From Anoxybacillus amylolyticus (lineage in GTDB: Bacteria; Bacillota; Bacilli; Bacillales; Anoxybacillaceae): DNA of 64,000 nucleotides. The notes beneath the pieces are model-generated. The model was not told where the DNA came from and searched no databases. It was given only the letters and a program-made list of their open reading frames with translations. The stretch is from assembly GCF_001634285.1 (NCBI RefSeq), contig NZ_CP015438.1:1190001-1254000 (forward strand). The letters run 5' to 3'. Both the position numbers and the translations under genes were made by a program. This document shows, in pieces, positions 8,003-17,427 of the stretch. Every line of letters starts with the position of its first letter. Positions within the stretch are counted from its first letter, which is position 1.

Positions 8003-8458
8003 TTACTCATTCACGGTGACAATCACGTGTAACGTCCCTTTCTCCTCTACGTTCACTGGAACGAGAATCGCTTTTTGAAATCCTTTGACGCTTGTTTCAC
8101 CAACGAGCAATGTCGGGGGAGTAATGTCCATGATTAATTGCTGGCTTGAGGCGTGTGTTACCAGTTGTCCAGCGATCATATTTCCTAGTTCACACGTAAA
8201 TGACTCAAGCATGTCGCCTTCTAGCATCATTCCGTACATCATTTGGCTAATTTGTGAAAATAAAGACACAGTGCCCCCAATGACCAATTGACCATGAACT
8301 TGACCCGTTATTCCGATTAAAACAGACAACGAAGACTGGATCGAATTCGCTGTATAAAGCGACGGCTTTCCAATCTGAATGCCTGCCGGAATGACCATTT
8401 TAATGGAGTGAATCGTGCTGTTTAATAGCTGTGTGAGCACTGTAGTCATCATCGTCAT
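8003..8458 (-). CDS. CheX-like chemotaxis phosphatase family protein
   Basis: A 151-aa soluble protein of the CheC/CheX/FliY phosphatase fold. The E-x2-N phosphatase signature is visible as CELGNMIAG at about residue 88, and the N-terminus (TQLLNSTIHSI) matches the first helix of CheX. Members dephosphorylate CheY-P in chemotaxis. The ATG at 8458 is favoured because GGGGG precedes it with normal spacing; an upstream in-frame ATG lacks a site. It stands alone between a terminator and the transporter operon, away from che genes. Confidence 0.75.
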   Translation of the reverse strand: MTMMTTVLTQLLNSTIHSIKMVIPAGIQIGKPSLYTANSIQSSLSVLIGITGQVHGQLVIGGTVSLFSQISQMMYGMMLEGDMLESFTCELGNMIAGQLVTHASSQQLIMDITPPTLLVGETSVKGFQKAILVPVNVEEKGTLHVIVTVNE

Positions 8459-8553
8459 CCAATGGTTCCCCCATTCATACGAATACACGCATCGTGTTAT
8501 GCTTTTATCCTATCATATCATAAATAGTTTTGTAAGCCGATGGGGAAACATTC

Positions 8554-9552
8554 CTATTTCTTATGGATATGGGATAACGCAAGCGCACCTACTAAAATAC
8601 CCCCTTTTACAATATCTTGAGCGTAGTACGGTACATTCATCATTGTTAATCCATTCAAAAGGACACCGATTAAAATCGAGCCAAATAGTGTACCGATGAC
8701 ATTTGGTTTTCCTGCACCAAACACGGAAAATCCGATGTACGCCGCCGCAACTCCATCCATCAAAAAGGACGCTCCTGCGGATACTTGTCCTGTTCCGATG
8801 CGTGAAGCAAGAACAATCCCCCCTAGTGCGGCGAAAAAGCCACTAATTACATATGCGTAAGTACGATAGCGATTCACAGGAATTCCAACAAGTCGTGCCG
8901 CTTCCTGATTTTCTCCAGTCATATAAAACAGCCGCCCTGGTTTTGTATATGTTAAAAATAGATGGGTAGCAATGACGACTACTAGCATCAGTAAAACTGG
9001 AAATGGTACGCCAGCTATCTCCCCTTGTCCGATAAACAGAAAGGAAGGTATAAATTTTCCCGGAGCTGTTCCACCATCAGGGAGTGGCATGTCATTGTAT
9101 ATGGAAAATCCTTTCGTATAGGTTAGTTGAATCCCGTTGATAGCATACATGGTTGCCAATGTAGCAAGTAAGTCAGGAAGTTTTAGCTTAACGATAAGTA
9201 AAGAGTTTAATAGACCAACCGCTACCCCTAACAACATAGGAACAAGTAATGTGACCAAAATTTCTTGGCGATACAACACTAGTGAAGCAGCACTAGCGAT
9301 AGTTGCTAGACTTACCGTAGATCCAACTGATAAATCAAATCCGTTTACGATAAGAGAAAAAGTAATGCCGATAGCAACAAGGGTTACAATTGAAATAGAA
9401 CGCAAAATATCACTAAAATTTTCATACGTTAGAAACCGATCAAGTGTTACGCTAAAGTATGCTACCACGCCAAAAATAGCAAGAACAGTGCCATTTTTAT
9501 ATAAAAAATGCAGGGGAGAGCGTTTCCTAGTTGCAAGTGCCAGCTTAGTCAT
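8554..9552 (-). CDS. RbsC-type sugar ABC transporter permease
   Basis: Inner-membrane permease of a CUT2-type importer, 332 aa, with 8 to 10 hydrophobic helices. The family signature NGFDLSVGSTVSLA is in the first third, and a glycine-rich GVAAAYIGFSVFGAGKPNVIG stretch lies near the C-terminus. The ATG at 9552 has GGAGGT six bases upstream and overlaps the ATPase gene by 8 bp. It is the last gene of a unit that starts at mtnA, so it is probably part of a methylthioribose or related pentose importer. Substrate specificity is inferred only from context. Confidence 0.85.
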   Translation of the reverse strand: MTKLALATRKRSPLHFLYKNGTVLAIFGVVAYFSVTLDRFLTYENFSDILRSISIVTLVAIGITFSLIVNGFDLSVGSTVSLATIASAASLVLYRQEILVTLLVPMLLGVAVGLLNSLLIVKLKLPDLLATLATMYAINGIQLTYTKGFSIYNDMPLPDGGTAPGKFIPSFLFIGQGEIAGVPFPVLLMLVVVIATHLFLTYTKPGRLFYMTGENQEAARLVGIPVNRYRTYAYVISGFFAALGGIVLASRIGTGQVSAGASFLMDGVAAAYIGFSVFGAGKPNVIGTLFGSILIGVLLNGLTMMNVPYYAQDIVKGGILVGALALSHIHKK

Positions 9553-11041
9553 CTTCACCACCTCCGCTACTATAATAAATCAGCTGTTCGTAGGATACTT
9601 CTTCTGCTGCAAAGCGATTAACTAATTTCCCGTTGACCATGATATAGATGGTATCAGCGATATCAAGTAGTTCTTGAAATTCGCTTGTGAAATACAATAT
9701 TGTTTTCCCGGATTGCGCAAGTGAGCGCAACAATGAAAATACTTCCCACTTTGCATTCACATCAATTCCTTTGGTAGGCTCATCAAAAATAAATACTTCC
9801 CCATTTGTTTGTAACCATTTTCCAATCACAATTTTTTGCTGGTTGCCTCCACTTAAGTATTTTACGGGTACATCATCGTCAGGGGGCTGGATATGTAACG
9901 TTTGAATTAATTGTTTCGCTAATTCTCTTTCTTTTTTTCGACGTATCCATTGCCATTTTGTTAGTGAAGGTAGTAGGCGTACCGTTAAATTTGTACGTAC
10001 TGTTTCATTCATAAATAGCCCTTGTTTTCGGCGTTCTTCTGGAATAAAACAAATGCCGGCAGCAATGGCTTCTTTTGGTGAAGAAAACACATATCGTTTT
10101 CCATGAATAAACCATTCGCCTTTCGTTTTTGTATATGCAAATATGCTTTCTGCTAATTCCGTTTTTCCAGCTCCAACTAATCCAGCAATTCCTACAATTT
10201 CTCCTTGGCGAATTTGCAAATCCACTGTTGTGTTTGTTTTGGAAATGTGTAGTTGTTTTACTTCAAACGCAATTTTATCGCTGTACGTCCGTTTTTTGTT
10301 TTTAGTTTGTGGAGAAGGACGACCGATCATATAATGAACCATTTCTTCCACCGTCAAAGATGACACATCCCCAGTATGAACAACCGTACCGTCACGTAAA
10401 ATAGTAACACGATCACAAATTTCTTTTACTTCTTTTAGTTTATGAGAAATATAGATGAACGATACACCTTGAGCTTTCAAGCGATTGATAATAGTAAAAA
10501 GACGTGTTGTTTCTGTTTCGCTTAATGCCGCGGTCGGCTCATCTAAAATAATATATCTAGCCGAAGAAAAAAGAACTTTCGCTAAAGAAATCAGTTGTTT
10601 TTCGTGCAAAGTGCATTCATGGACGAGCGTTTGTAGCGAAATGGTTAAACCGATTTGACGTAGCAATTGTTCAGCTTGTTGTTTTTGTTTTGTGGGAGAA
10701 ACAAACACCTTCCCGTTGGAAATCATATCTTCCGCAATAATATTCTCGTATACAGGAAGGAAAGGAAAAAGGACCGCATCCACTTCTTGAGCAACTAGGC
10801 CAATCCCTGTTTTTTTCGCATCAGAAGGAGAAGAAAACGTACAGTCCATTCCATCAATCGTAATAGTTCCTTTATCAGGAATCAAATCTCCAGCTAAAAT
10901 TTTCATTAATGTACTTTTTCCAGCCCCGTTCATCCCTAAAAGGGCGTGAACTTCTCCCTTTTGGACATGGAAGTTCACGCCGTTTAATACGGTTACATTG
11001 CCGAACGATTTATAAATGTTTTTCATCGAAAGACCGCTCAT
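9545..11041 (-). CDS. RbsA-type sugar ABC transporter ATPase (two ABC domains)
   Basis: A 498-aa protein with two fused nucleotide-binding domains, the CUT2 arrangement. The first Walker A is GMNGAGKST (about residue 37) with Walker B YIILDEPTAALS. The second is degenerate GLVGAGKTE with signature LSGGNQQK and Walker B VFIFDEPTKGID. The start at 11041 overlaps the stop of the binding-protein gene as ATGA, with GGGGAAG upstream, and its end overlaps the permease start. It powers uptake through the adjacent permease. Confidence 0.9.
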   Translation of the reverse strand: MSGLSMKNIYKSFGNVTVLNGVNFHVQKGEVHALLGMNGAGKSTLMKILAGDLIPDKGTITIDGMDCTFSSPSDAKKTGIGLVAQEVDAVLFPFLPVYENIIAEDMISNGKVFVSPTKQKQQAEQLLRQIGLTISLQTLVHECTLHEKQLISLAKVLFSSARYIILDEPTAALSETETTRLFTIINRLKAQGVSFIYISHKLKEVKEICDRVTILRDGTVVHTGDVSSLTVEEMVHYMIGRPSPQTKNKKRTYSDKIAFEVKQLHISKTNTTVDLQIRQGEIVGIAGLVGAGKTELAESIFAYTKTKGEWFIHGKRYVFSSPKEAIAAGICFIPEERRKQGLFMNETVRTNLTVRLLPSLTKWQWIRRKKERELAKQLIQTLHIQPPDDDVPVKYLSGGNQQKIVIGKWLQTNGEVFIFDEPTKGIDVNAKWEVFSLLRSLAQSGKTILYFTSEFQELLDIADTIYIMVNGKLVNRFAAEEVSYEQLIYYSSGGGEDD

Positions 11042-12165
11042 TTTTTCTTCCCCTGCTCTTCCAATGATTTCATCCATGGAGAGATTGCAACGTTCGATTG
11101 TCCCCAGCCTGTAATATATTGATGTAGTTCTCCCATTGAAAGTTGTTTGTTTGGCAAATCAGCCTTTTTGACTAAATGGGGTTCGAGGGAATAAATATTT
11201 GGTGTGTTTTCTCCTGCAATTTTTTGATATGCAAATCGAACTTGAACGCGACCGACTTCCGCTGGATCGGTTGCAGTTGTCGCAACCCAAGGGCTATTTG
11301 GCTGTTGGATCATTTGCAAATCTTCATCGCTTAAGTCAATTCCGTAAACTTTAATTTCAGATCGTCCTGCTTGTTGGATCGCCCGTGTGGCTCCTTTGGC
11401 GAATTCATCCCATGTGGCAAATACGGCAGCAATATCTCCTTTGTTTGGATATTTTTTTAAAATTGCCTCCATTTGTGTTTGCGTATCTAATGCTGTGTTG
11501 GCGCTTGCCGTACCGAATTTAGCCACTTCTTTAATATTTGGATAACGCTTTTTAAATGCATCATAAATAACATGTCGTCGTTCCATCGGGGTGAATCCTC
11601 CAACCCAGATGGTCACGATGTTTCCTTCTCCATTCAGATCTTCAGCCAATGTTTTTAACGTTTTCCAAGCGAGGCTATAATCATCTTGGTCAATAACTGT
11701 CACACCTGGAAGGTTTAAATCGTTATCGAAAGCCACGATAGGGATTCCGCGGGCTACTGCCTTTTCAACAGGACCTTTTAATGCGTCAGCCCGTCCGTGA
11801 TCTAATAGGATAGCGTCAACGTTTTGTGTAATGGCTGTTTCTACGTATGAAGCCATTTTTGTTAGATCATTGTCAGCGTTATAGATTTGTACGTCCCCAC
11901 CGAATTTCTCGACTTGTTCTTTTATACCAGAAATGTACTGGGATGAAAAAGTACCAATCGACATTTGCATAATAGCAGCAATTTTTATTGGTTTTTTCAG
12001 TTTTTCTGGAATTTCCGTTTGTTCGGCGGATGCAGCTGATGATTGTGTCGATGTATTTTCTTGCTTTGGTTGTTTCGAACTTACTGCGTCTTGTTCATTT
12101 GTGCAACCGCCTAGAATGATGGAGAATAATACTGCAACTATAAATGCAACATTAAGTCGTTTCAA
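11038..12165 (-). CDS. Sugar-binding lipoprotein of the mtnA-linked importer
   Basis: A 375-aa periplasmic-binding-protein-4 (RbsB-like) lipoprotein. The signal peptide ends in the lipobox LGGC, so Cys20 is the lipid anchor on the outer face of the membrane. A Ser/Thr/Gln linker follows, then the two-lobed domain ([13 protein letters not shown] through [11 protein letters not shown]). It starts at TTG 12165 with AAGGAGG upstream and overlaps the end of mtnA by 14 bp, which implies co-translation with a methylthioribose-1-phosphate enzyme. Methylthioribose is the likely ligand; another pentose or an AI-2-like compound is the alternative. Confidence 0.88.
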   Translation of the reverse strand: MKRLNVAFIVAVLFSIILGGCTNEQDAVSSKQPKQENTSTQSSAASAEQTEIPEKLKKPIKIAAIMQMSIGTFSSQYISGIKEQVEKFGGDVQIYNADNDLTKMASYVETAITQNVDAILLDHGRADALKGPVEKAVARGIPIVAFDNDLNLPGVTVIDQDDYSLAWKTLKTLAEDLNGEGNIVTIWVGGFTPMERRHVIYDAFKKRYPNIKEVAKFGTASANTALDTQTQMEAILKKYPNKGDIAAVFATWDEFAKGATRAIQQAGRSEIKVYGIDLSDEDLQMIQQPNSPWVATTATDPAEVGRVQVRFAYQKIAGENTPNIYSLEPHLVKKADLPNKQLSMGELHQYITGWGQSNVAISPWMKSLEEQGKKK

Positions 12166-13219
12166 TGCTTTCTTCCTCCTTAAATAGCGCTGGTAATGCC
12201 GTTTTATAATTGCCGCGAATGATTCCTTTTTCCGTAATAATGGCAGTAATTAGCTCGTTTGGCGTGACGTCAAATGCTGGATTGTAAACGTTGACGCCTT
12301 CAGGAGCGATTCGTGTTCCCGCGAGATGGGTCACTTCTTCTGGATTTCGCTCCTCGATCGGAATATCATCCCCTGTTTTCGTTGACAAATCGATTGTTGA
12401 CAGTGGGGCAGCGACGTAAAACGGGATGCCAAATGATCTAGCGAGCAACGCAAGGCCGAATGTTCCAATTTTATTCGCAGTGTCGCCGTTTGCTGCGATT
12501 CGATCAGCCCCAACGATGACAGCGTTAATGTGCTTTGTTTTCATTGTTTGCGCTGCCATGTTATCGGTAATAAGCGTGACATCAATGCCCGCTTGCATTA
12601 GTTCCCACGTTGTTAGCCTTGCGCCTTGTAGTACCGGCCGCGTTTCTGATGCATAGACATGAAGATGGACGCCTTTTTCTTTTGCAAGATAAAATGGCGC
12701 AAGCGCTGTTCCGTAGCGAGCGGTGGCGATCGAACCGGCATTGCAAATCGTCAACACGCGGTCTCCTTCTTGAAATAATGACAATGCGTATTCGCCAATC
12801 GCTCGGCACGTATCTTCGTCTTCAACTTGAATACGAATTGCTTCGTGAATGAGCGTGGTTTTTGCTTCATTTACCGATGTAGCTTTTGCCACGCTTTTGA
12901 CAAGGCGGTCGAGCGCCCAAACTAAATTGACCGCGGTTGGGCGGGCGCTCGCTAGATAAGTACGGGCTTTTTGGAGTTGTTTTTGAAATTCAGCGATCGA
13001 ACCGTTGTACTGTTGAGCAGCGAGCGCAAGTCCATAAGCGGCGGTCATTCCGATGGCTGGCGCCCCACGCACTTTTAATGTGGCGATTGCGTCCCAAACA
13101 TCTTCTAATTCTTTTAATTCTAAATATTCAGTCTGAAAAGGCAGCTTTTGTTGATTTAAAATGGTAATCGATGTTTCATTCCATTCCACCGAACGGGGAA
13201 TGAAAAGCAATTCAGCCAT
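12152..13219 (-). CDS. mtnA: Methylthioribose-1-phosphate isomerase
   Basis: Converts 5-methylthioribose-1-phosphate to methylthioribulose-1-phosphate in methionine salvage. At 355 aa it has the normal length of MtnA and the eIF2B-related fold, with the catalytic signatures [17 protein letters not shown] and [18 protein letters not shown] (Cys and Asp of the active site). ATG 13219 has AAAGGAAG upstream. Its 3' end overlaps the importer genes. In Bacillus relatives mtnA directly follows mtnK; here an IS110-type element and a 67-bp repeat intervene, so SAM-riboswitch control from mtnK may no longer reach it. Confidence 0.95.
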   Translation of the reverse strand: MAELLFIPRSVEWNETSITILNQQKLPFQTEYLELKELEDVWDAIATLKVRGAPAIGMTAAYGLALAAQQYNGSIAEFQKQLQKARTYLASARPTAVNLVWALDRLVKSVAKATSVNEAKTTLIHEAIRIQVEDEDTCRAIGEYALSLFQEGDRVLTICNAGSIATARYGTALAPFYLAKEKGVHLHVYASETRPVLQGARLTTWELMQAGIDVTLITDNMAAQTMKTKHINAVIVGADRIAANGDTANKIGTFGLALLARSFGIPFYVAAPLSTIDLSTKTGDDIPIEERNPEEVTHLAGTRIAPEGVNVYNPAFDVTPNELITAIITEKGIIRGNYKTALPALFKEEESIETT

Positions 13220-13280
13220 ATCGTTCTTCCTTTCGTTTCGTAAGTATTAGCTAGACAGTGCGTATGTTTTCATCGTACTA

Positions 13281-13347
13281 CTCCCTCTAGAAATGTTGAT
13301 ATATCAAGGTTTCTTGGCATCTTAGGGGTGCCAAAAAAATATTTTTC
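13281..13347. repeat. 67-bp near-identical repeat, copy A
   Basis: Matches 23900-23966 with a single mismatch. It contains the palindrome TTGATATATCAA within a longer dyad AGAAA...TTTCT, then the stem TTGGCA/TGCCAA and an A/T-rich tail. It lies about 60 bp upstream of the mtnA start, in the same orientation relative to its gene as copy B. No coding potential. Confidence 0.85.
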
Positions 13348-13392
13348 GACAAAACTCATTACATACTTTTTCATTTTTGTTGATATCTAACA

Positions 13393-13664
13393 ATCCATGG
13401 TGCGCTTCGCGGTCACTGCTGGGTATTTTTTTCTGCAGTGGATGGATGTGTATGTGATGCACCTTGGATCTCTGCATAGCTGATGAGGACGAACCCTCCC
13501 ATGTCTCTGGGCATCCTTGTGCCTACATTCCTTCGTTCGGTCTCTTCACCAGGCAGAGGCCGGCTAAGCTTTCTTAGGGACTCGAGGTCGAATGTATAAA
13601 ATCGTGCCAGCTTCTCCGTGTCATCTGGTTGTTTAGACAGTTTTTCTTGTCAAAGGAGGCGGCT
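13393..13664 (-). ncRNA. Candidate IS110 bridge RNA region
   Basis: About 270 bp of non-coding DNA between the transposase stop codon and the proposed element end. IS110-family elements encode a structured guide RNA in one non-coding end, and the IS1111 group keeps it downstream of the transposase. The length and position fit. Local pairing is visible (for example GGCCTCTGCC/GGCAGAGGCC-like segments near 13551-13562), but I could not fold it or map the target and donor loops. Confidence 0.45.
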
Positions 13665-14948
13665 CTAGGCTGCCTGTGCTTGAGTGGAGGAGAAGATATC
13701 TTGCATCATTCGTTCCTCATCAAATGCTTGTTGTTTCACACAAACCGCGTATAGAATCTTCAATAGCTTGCCACATAACACCACAATGGATTGCTTCTTA
13801 CGCAACGGATTGACGGGACGTGTCGTATAGTACTCGTGCAACGTTCGGAACGCCTTGTTATGGCGGATGAGTGGTATCATCACCCGAAAGAGAAGGGCGC
13901 GTAGCCGTCTTCGTCCTCGCTTCGAGATTCGTTTTTGCCCCTTGTGTTGTCCAGACGAGTGTTCTTTCAACGTCAAGCCCGCTAATTTGATCAATTGCCG
14001 CGGATCTTGGTACTGATGAAAACTCCCGATTTCCGACAACAGTTCAATGATCGTCGCCTCTCCTAGCCCCGGAATCGTTTGGAGCCATTCATATTCGACC
14101 GTCGTTTGTGCAAGGGCAGTTAACTCTTCCGTCAACGCTGCGATCTCTTGTTCCAATTGGCGATATCGGCGGACCAACGTGGCGATTTCGATACGGGCCA
14201 TCTGTTGTCCTTCCGTGATGCCAATCGAATGGCGAGCCATCTCTAACAGCTTTTGCACTTTCGGTTTCTGTGGGCATTTTAGCGCCTCGCTTTGCCGATA
14301 ACGCTCCATGAGCCCCTCTATCGTCTGACTTGCGATGTCCATCGGAAATGGCGTTTTTTCTAACACCACCAATGCCATTTTGCCAAACGACGGAAACACC
14401 TGCACAAACTCAGGGAAGTACCGATCCAGCCAACGAATCATTTGATTGTGGACGGCATTCCGTTCCTTGATTAATGACTCTCGAAACGTACTTCCTGCCC
14501 GCAATTCCGCCTCCACCTCATGGAGAATACGTGGATAGCTAAAACGTCCGTCTTTGACCAGTCTTGCGATGACTAGGGCGTCTTTGGCATCATGCTTCGT
14601 TGGCAAGTTGTCGTCGAGTTCTTTCGACCGTTTGACGTGCATCGGGTTAACCATCACCAACGGGATCCCTTTTTCCTCGAGGAAGTAGGCGAGGTTCAAC
14701 CAGTAATGTCCGGTCGGTTCGATTCCGACGATCACTTCCGTTTTGCCAAACTCCCTCATCGCCTCTTGGATCAACGCATAGAACTGTTCAAATCCGAATC
14801 TCGACTGGAACACCGGAAACGACTTTTTCAGTACCCGACCTCGTGCGTCCACGATCGCTGCGTAATGTTTTTGCTTGGCAATATCCATTCCAATCACTAA
14901 TGTTTGATCGGTGACTTGTTCAATTTTGCGATTTTGTGTACAATTCAT
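13665..14948 (-). CDS. IS110-family transposase (DEDD)
   Basis: A 427-aa recombinase with an N-terminal RuvC-like DEDD domain (GMDIAKQKHYAAIVDARG with the first Asp near residue 21, then GIEPTGHYW and KHDAKDALVIARL) and a C-terminal Tnp_20 domain with helix-hairpin-helix IPGLGEATIIELLSEIG and the serine region KEHSSGQHKGQKRISKRG. The frame is complete with no stops, so it may be active. A GGAGGAC site precedes the ATG. It inserts by RNA-guided recombination in characterised relatives. The insertion separates mtnK from mtnA. Confidence 0.93.
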   Translation of the reverse strand: MNCTQNRKIEQVTDQTLVIGMDIAKQKHYAAIVDARGRVLKKSFPVFQSRFGFEQFYALIQEAMREFGKTEVIVGIEPTGHYWLNLAYFLEEKGIPLVMVNPMHVKRSKELDDNLPTKHDAKDALVIARLVKDGRFSYPRILHEVEAELRAGSTFRESLIKERNAVHNQMIRWLDRYFPEFVQVFPSFGKMALVVLEKTPFPMDIASQTIEGLMERYRQSEALKCPQKPKVQKLLEMARHSIGITEGQQMARIEIATLVRRYRQLEQEIAALTEELTALAQTTVEYEWLQTIPGLGEATIIELLSEIGSFHQYQDPRQLIKLAGLTLKEHSSGQHKGQKRISKRGRRRLRALLFRVMIPLIRHNKAFRTLHEYYTTRPVNPLRKKQSIVVLCGKLLKILYAVCVKQQAFDEERMMQDIFSSTQAQAA

Positions 14949-15057
14949 AGTAAGTCCTCCTTGGTTGGATGATAGGTGTTTGTTGGTACCCCTGCATCAT
15001 ACCAAGAGGGCTTTTTTCTTTCAAGTCCCCCAAAACCTTTCTAACAGGAATGCTTTC

Positions 15058-16272
<1,215 letters not shown>

Positions 16273-16284
16273 CTAATCTAAAAT

Positions 16285-16315
16285 AAAAAACCTCTTTCGC
16301 TTTCGAAAGAGGTTT
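16285..16315 (-). terminator. Riboswitch-controlled terminator upstream of mtnK
   Basis: On the minus strand AAACCTCTTTCG pairs with CGAAAGAGGTTT and is followed by a T-run. It lies between the SAM aptamer and mtnK and is the expression platform: high SAM allows this stem to form and stops transcription. Confidence 0.88.
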
Positions 16316-16330
16316 GAAGTTCGCTTCGCA

Positions 16331-16431
16331 CCTCTTATCTCTCAGCGTATCGCTGCAAGAATTAGCACCGTGCGTCATCGCCGGTTGCCGGGCTTCATTG
16401 GGCTCGTCCCTCCGCCTGCTCTTGATAAGAG
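16331..16431 (-). promoter_or_regulatory. SAM-I riboswitch (S-box) of mtnK
   Basis: Reading the minus strand from 16431, the aptamer opens CTCTTATCAAGAGCAGGCGG and carries the conserved GGGACGAGCCC, GAAGCCCGGCAACC, GGTGCTAATTC and GAGATAAGAGG blocks of the S-box, closed by the P1 stem CTTATC/GATAAG. It represses methylthioribose salvage when S-adenosylmethionine is abundant. The original target unit probably included mtnA and the importer. Confidence 0.95.
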
Positions 16432-16529
16432 TGTTATCGTTATTTGAATGTTGAAAACAATGTGAAAGTTTAGTTCATTCGCTTGATTCGAATCATACAT
16501 GGCATTGGTTTGTTTTGTCAATATGTTTT

Positions 16530-17327
16530 TTAAAAAATTTTTTCTGCTCTCACGTAAGCTGCAAGACGGCGATCTTGGAAAATGGGGATTTGGCTTCGCA
16601 CTTCGTTTACTTTTGCTAACTCGATTTCGCCAATTAACGAGCACGGTTTTTCGCCTGCTTCGACAACGATGTTCCCCCACGGGTCAATGATGAGAGAATG
16701 ACCAGCAAAGACGTTGTTTGGATCCGCTCCTGCTCGATTGCACGCGACGACATAGCATTGGTTTTCAATCGCCCGCGCTTGTAAAAGCGTTCGCCAATGA
16801 GAAAGGCGAGGAAGCGGCCATTCCGCCACAACAAAGAGCACGTTTGCTCCTTGAACGGTATGGGCGCGAATCCATTCCGGAAAGCGAATGTCATAGCAAA
16901 TAACGCCTGCACATAACGTACCATCTAGCGTAAAAAACCCTGTTTCGTCCCCAGATTGTAAATACAAATGTTCGTCCATTAAGCGGAAAAGATGGAGTTT
17001 GCTATATTCCCCTACGATATCTCCTGCTCGATTGACTACATACATCGTATTTGTAATTCCATTTTTTGTTTTTTTGGCGATAGAGCCGGCAACGATGTTT
17101 ACGTTGTATAATTGGGCTAATTCCGACACAAACGCTTTCGTATCTTTCCCGTTTTCGTCGGCAATCGTTTGCAAGTTCGGTAAATCATATCCAGTCGTCC
17201 ATAATTCAGGAAGAACGACAACATCTAGTGGGTGATTGTATATTTGTTCTAATTCGTGTTGAACCCGCCGTTTATTTTCTGCTGGGTTGCCAAAGGCAAT
17301 ATCAAGTTGCAGGCATGCTATTTTCAC
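16530..17327 (-). CDS. mtnU: Nitrilase-family carbon-nitrogen hydrolase MtnU
   Basis: A 265-aa cytosolic amidohydrolase of the nitrilase superfamily. The Glu-Lys-Cys triad is visible in PELWTTGYD, YSKLHLF and VICYDIRFPEW (Cys near residue 146). It starts at GTG 17327 with GGGGAGA upstream. It is divergent from mtnE, as in B. subtilis where the homologue is mtnU; the family member next to salvage genes is thought to be an omega-amidase acting on 2-oxo acid amides produced by glutamine-dependent transamination, which would pair with MtnE. That role is from family knowledge, not visible here. Confidence 0.85.
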   Translation of the reverse strand: MKIACLQLDIAFGNPAENKRRVQHELEQIYNHPLDVVVLPELWTTGYDLPNLQTIADENGKDTKAFVSELAQLYNVNIVAGSIAKKTKNGITNTMYVVNRAGDIVGEYSKLHLFRLMDEHLYLQSGDETGFFTLDGTLCAGVICYDIRFPEWIRAHTVQGANVLFVVAEWPLPRLSHWRTLLQARAIENQCYVVACNRAGADPNNVFAGHSLIIDPWGNIVVEAGEKPCSLIGEIELAKVNEVRSQIPIFQDRRLAAYVRAEKIF

Positions 17328-17427
17328 TATCTTTCTCCCCTTTTGAAAAAATGTACTTTACAATTTATTCTTTACGATATATGATGTTTGACTAGAATTT
17401 CAAGAATTTTTTGAGTAGGTGGAGCCA

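Larger units (their letters stand above)
13386..15046 (-). mobile_element. IS110-family insertion between mtnK and mtnA
   Basis: A DEDD transposase gene flanked by non-coding ends, with a 7-bp direct repeat TCTAACA at 13386-13392 and 15040-15046 that marks likely junctions. Closing the repeat would restore a spacer of about 180 bp between mtnK and mtnA. IS110 elements lack classical terminal inverted repeats and share a short core with the target, which fits. The exact ends are inferred. The transposase-downstream end is long (about 270 bp), the upstream end short (about 90 bp). Confidence 0.7.

Noticed and set aside
11038-12165. Calling the importer an Lsr (AI-2) system
   Set aside because: Only one permease gene, and no lsrK, lsrF, lsrG or lsrR nearby; mtnA linkage points elsewhere.
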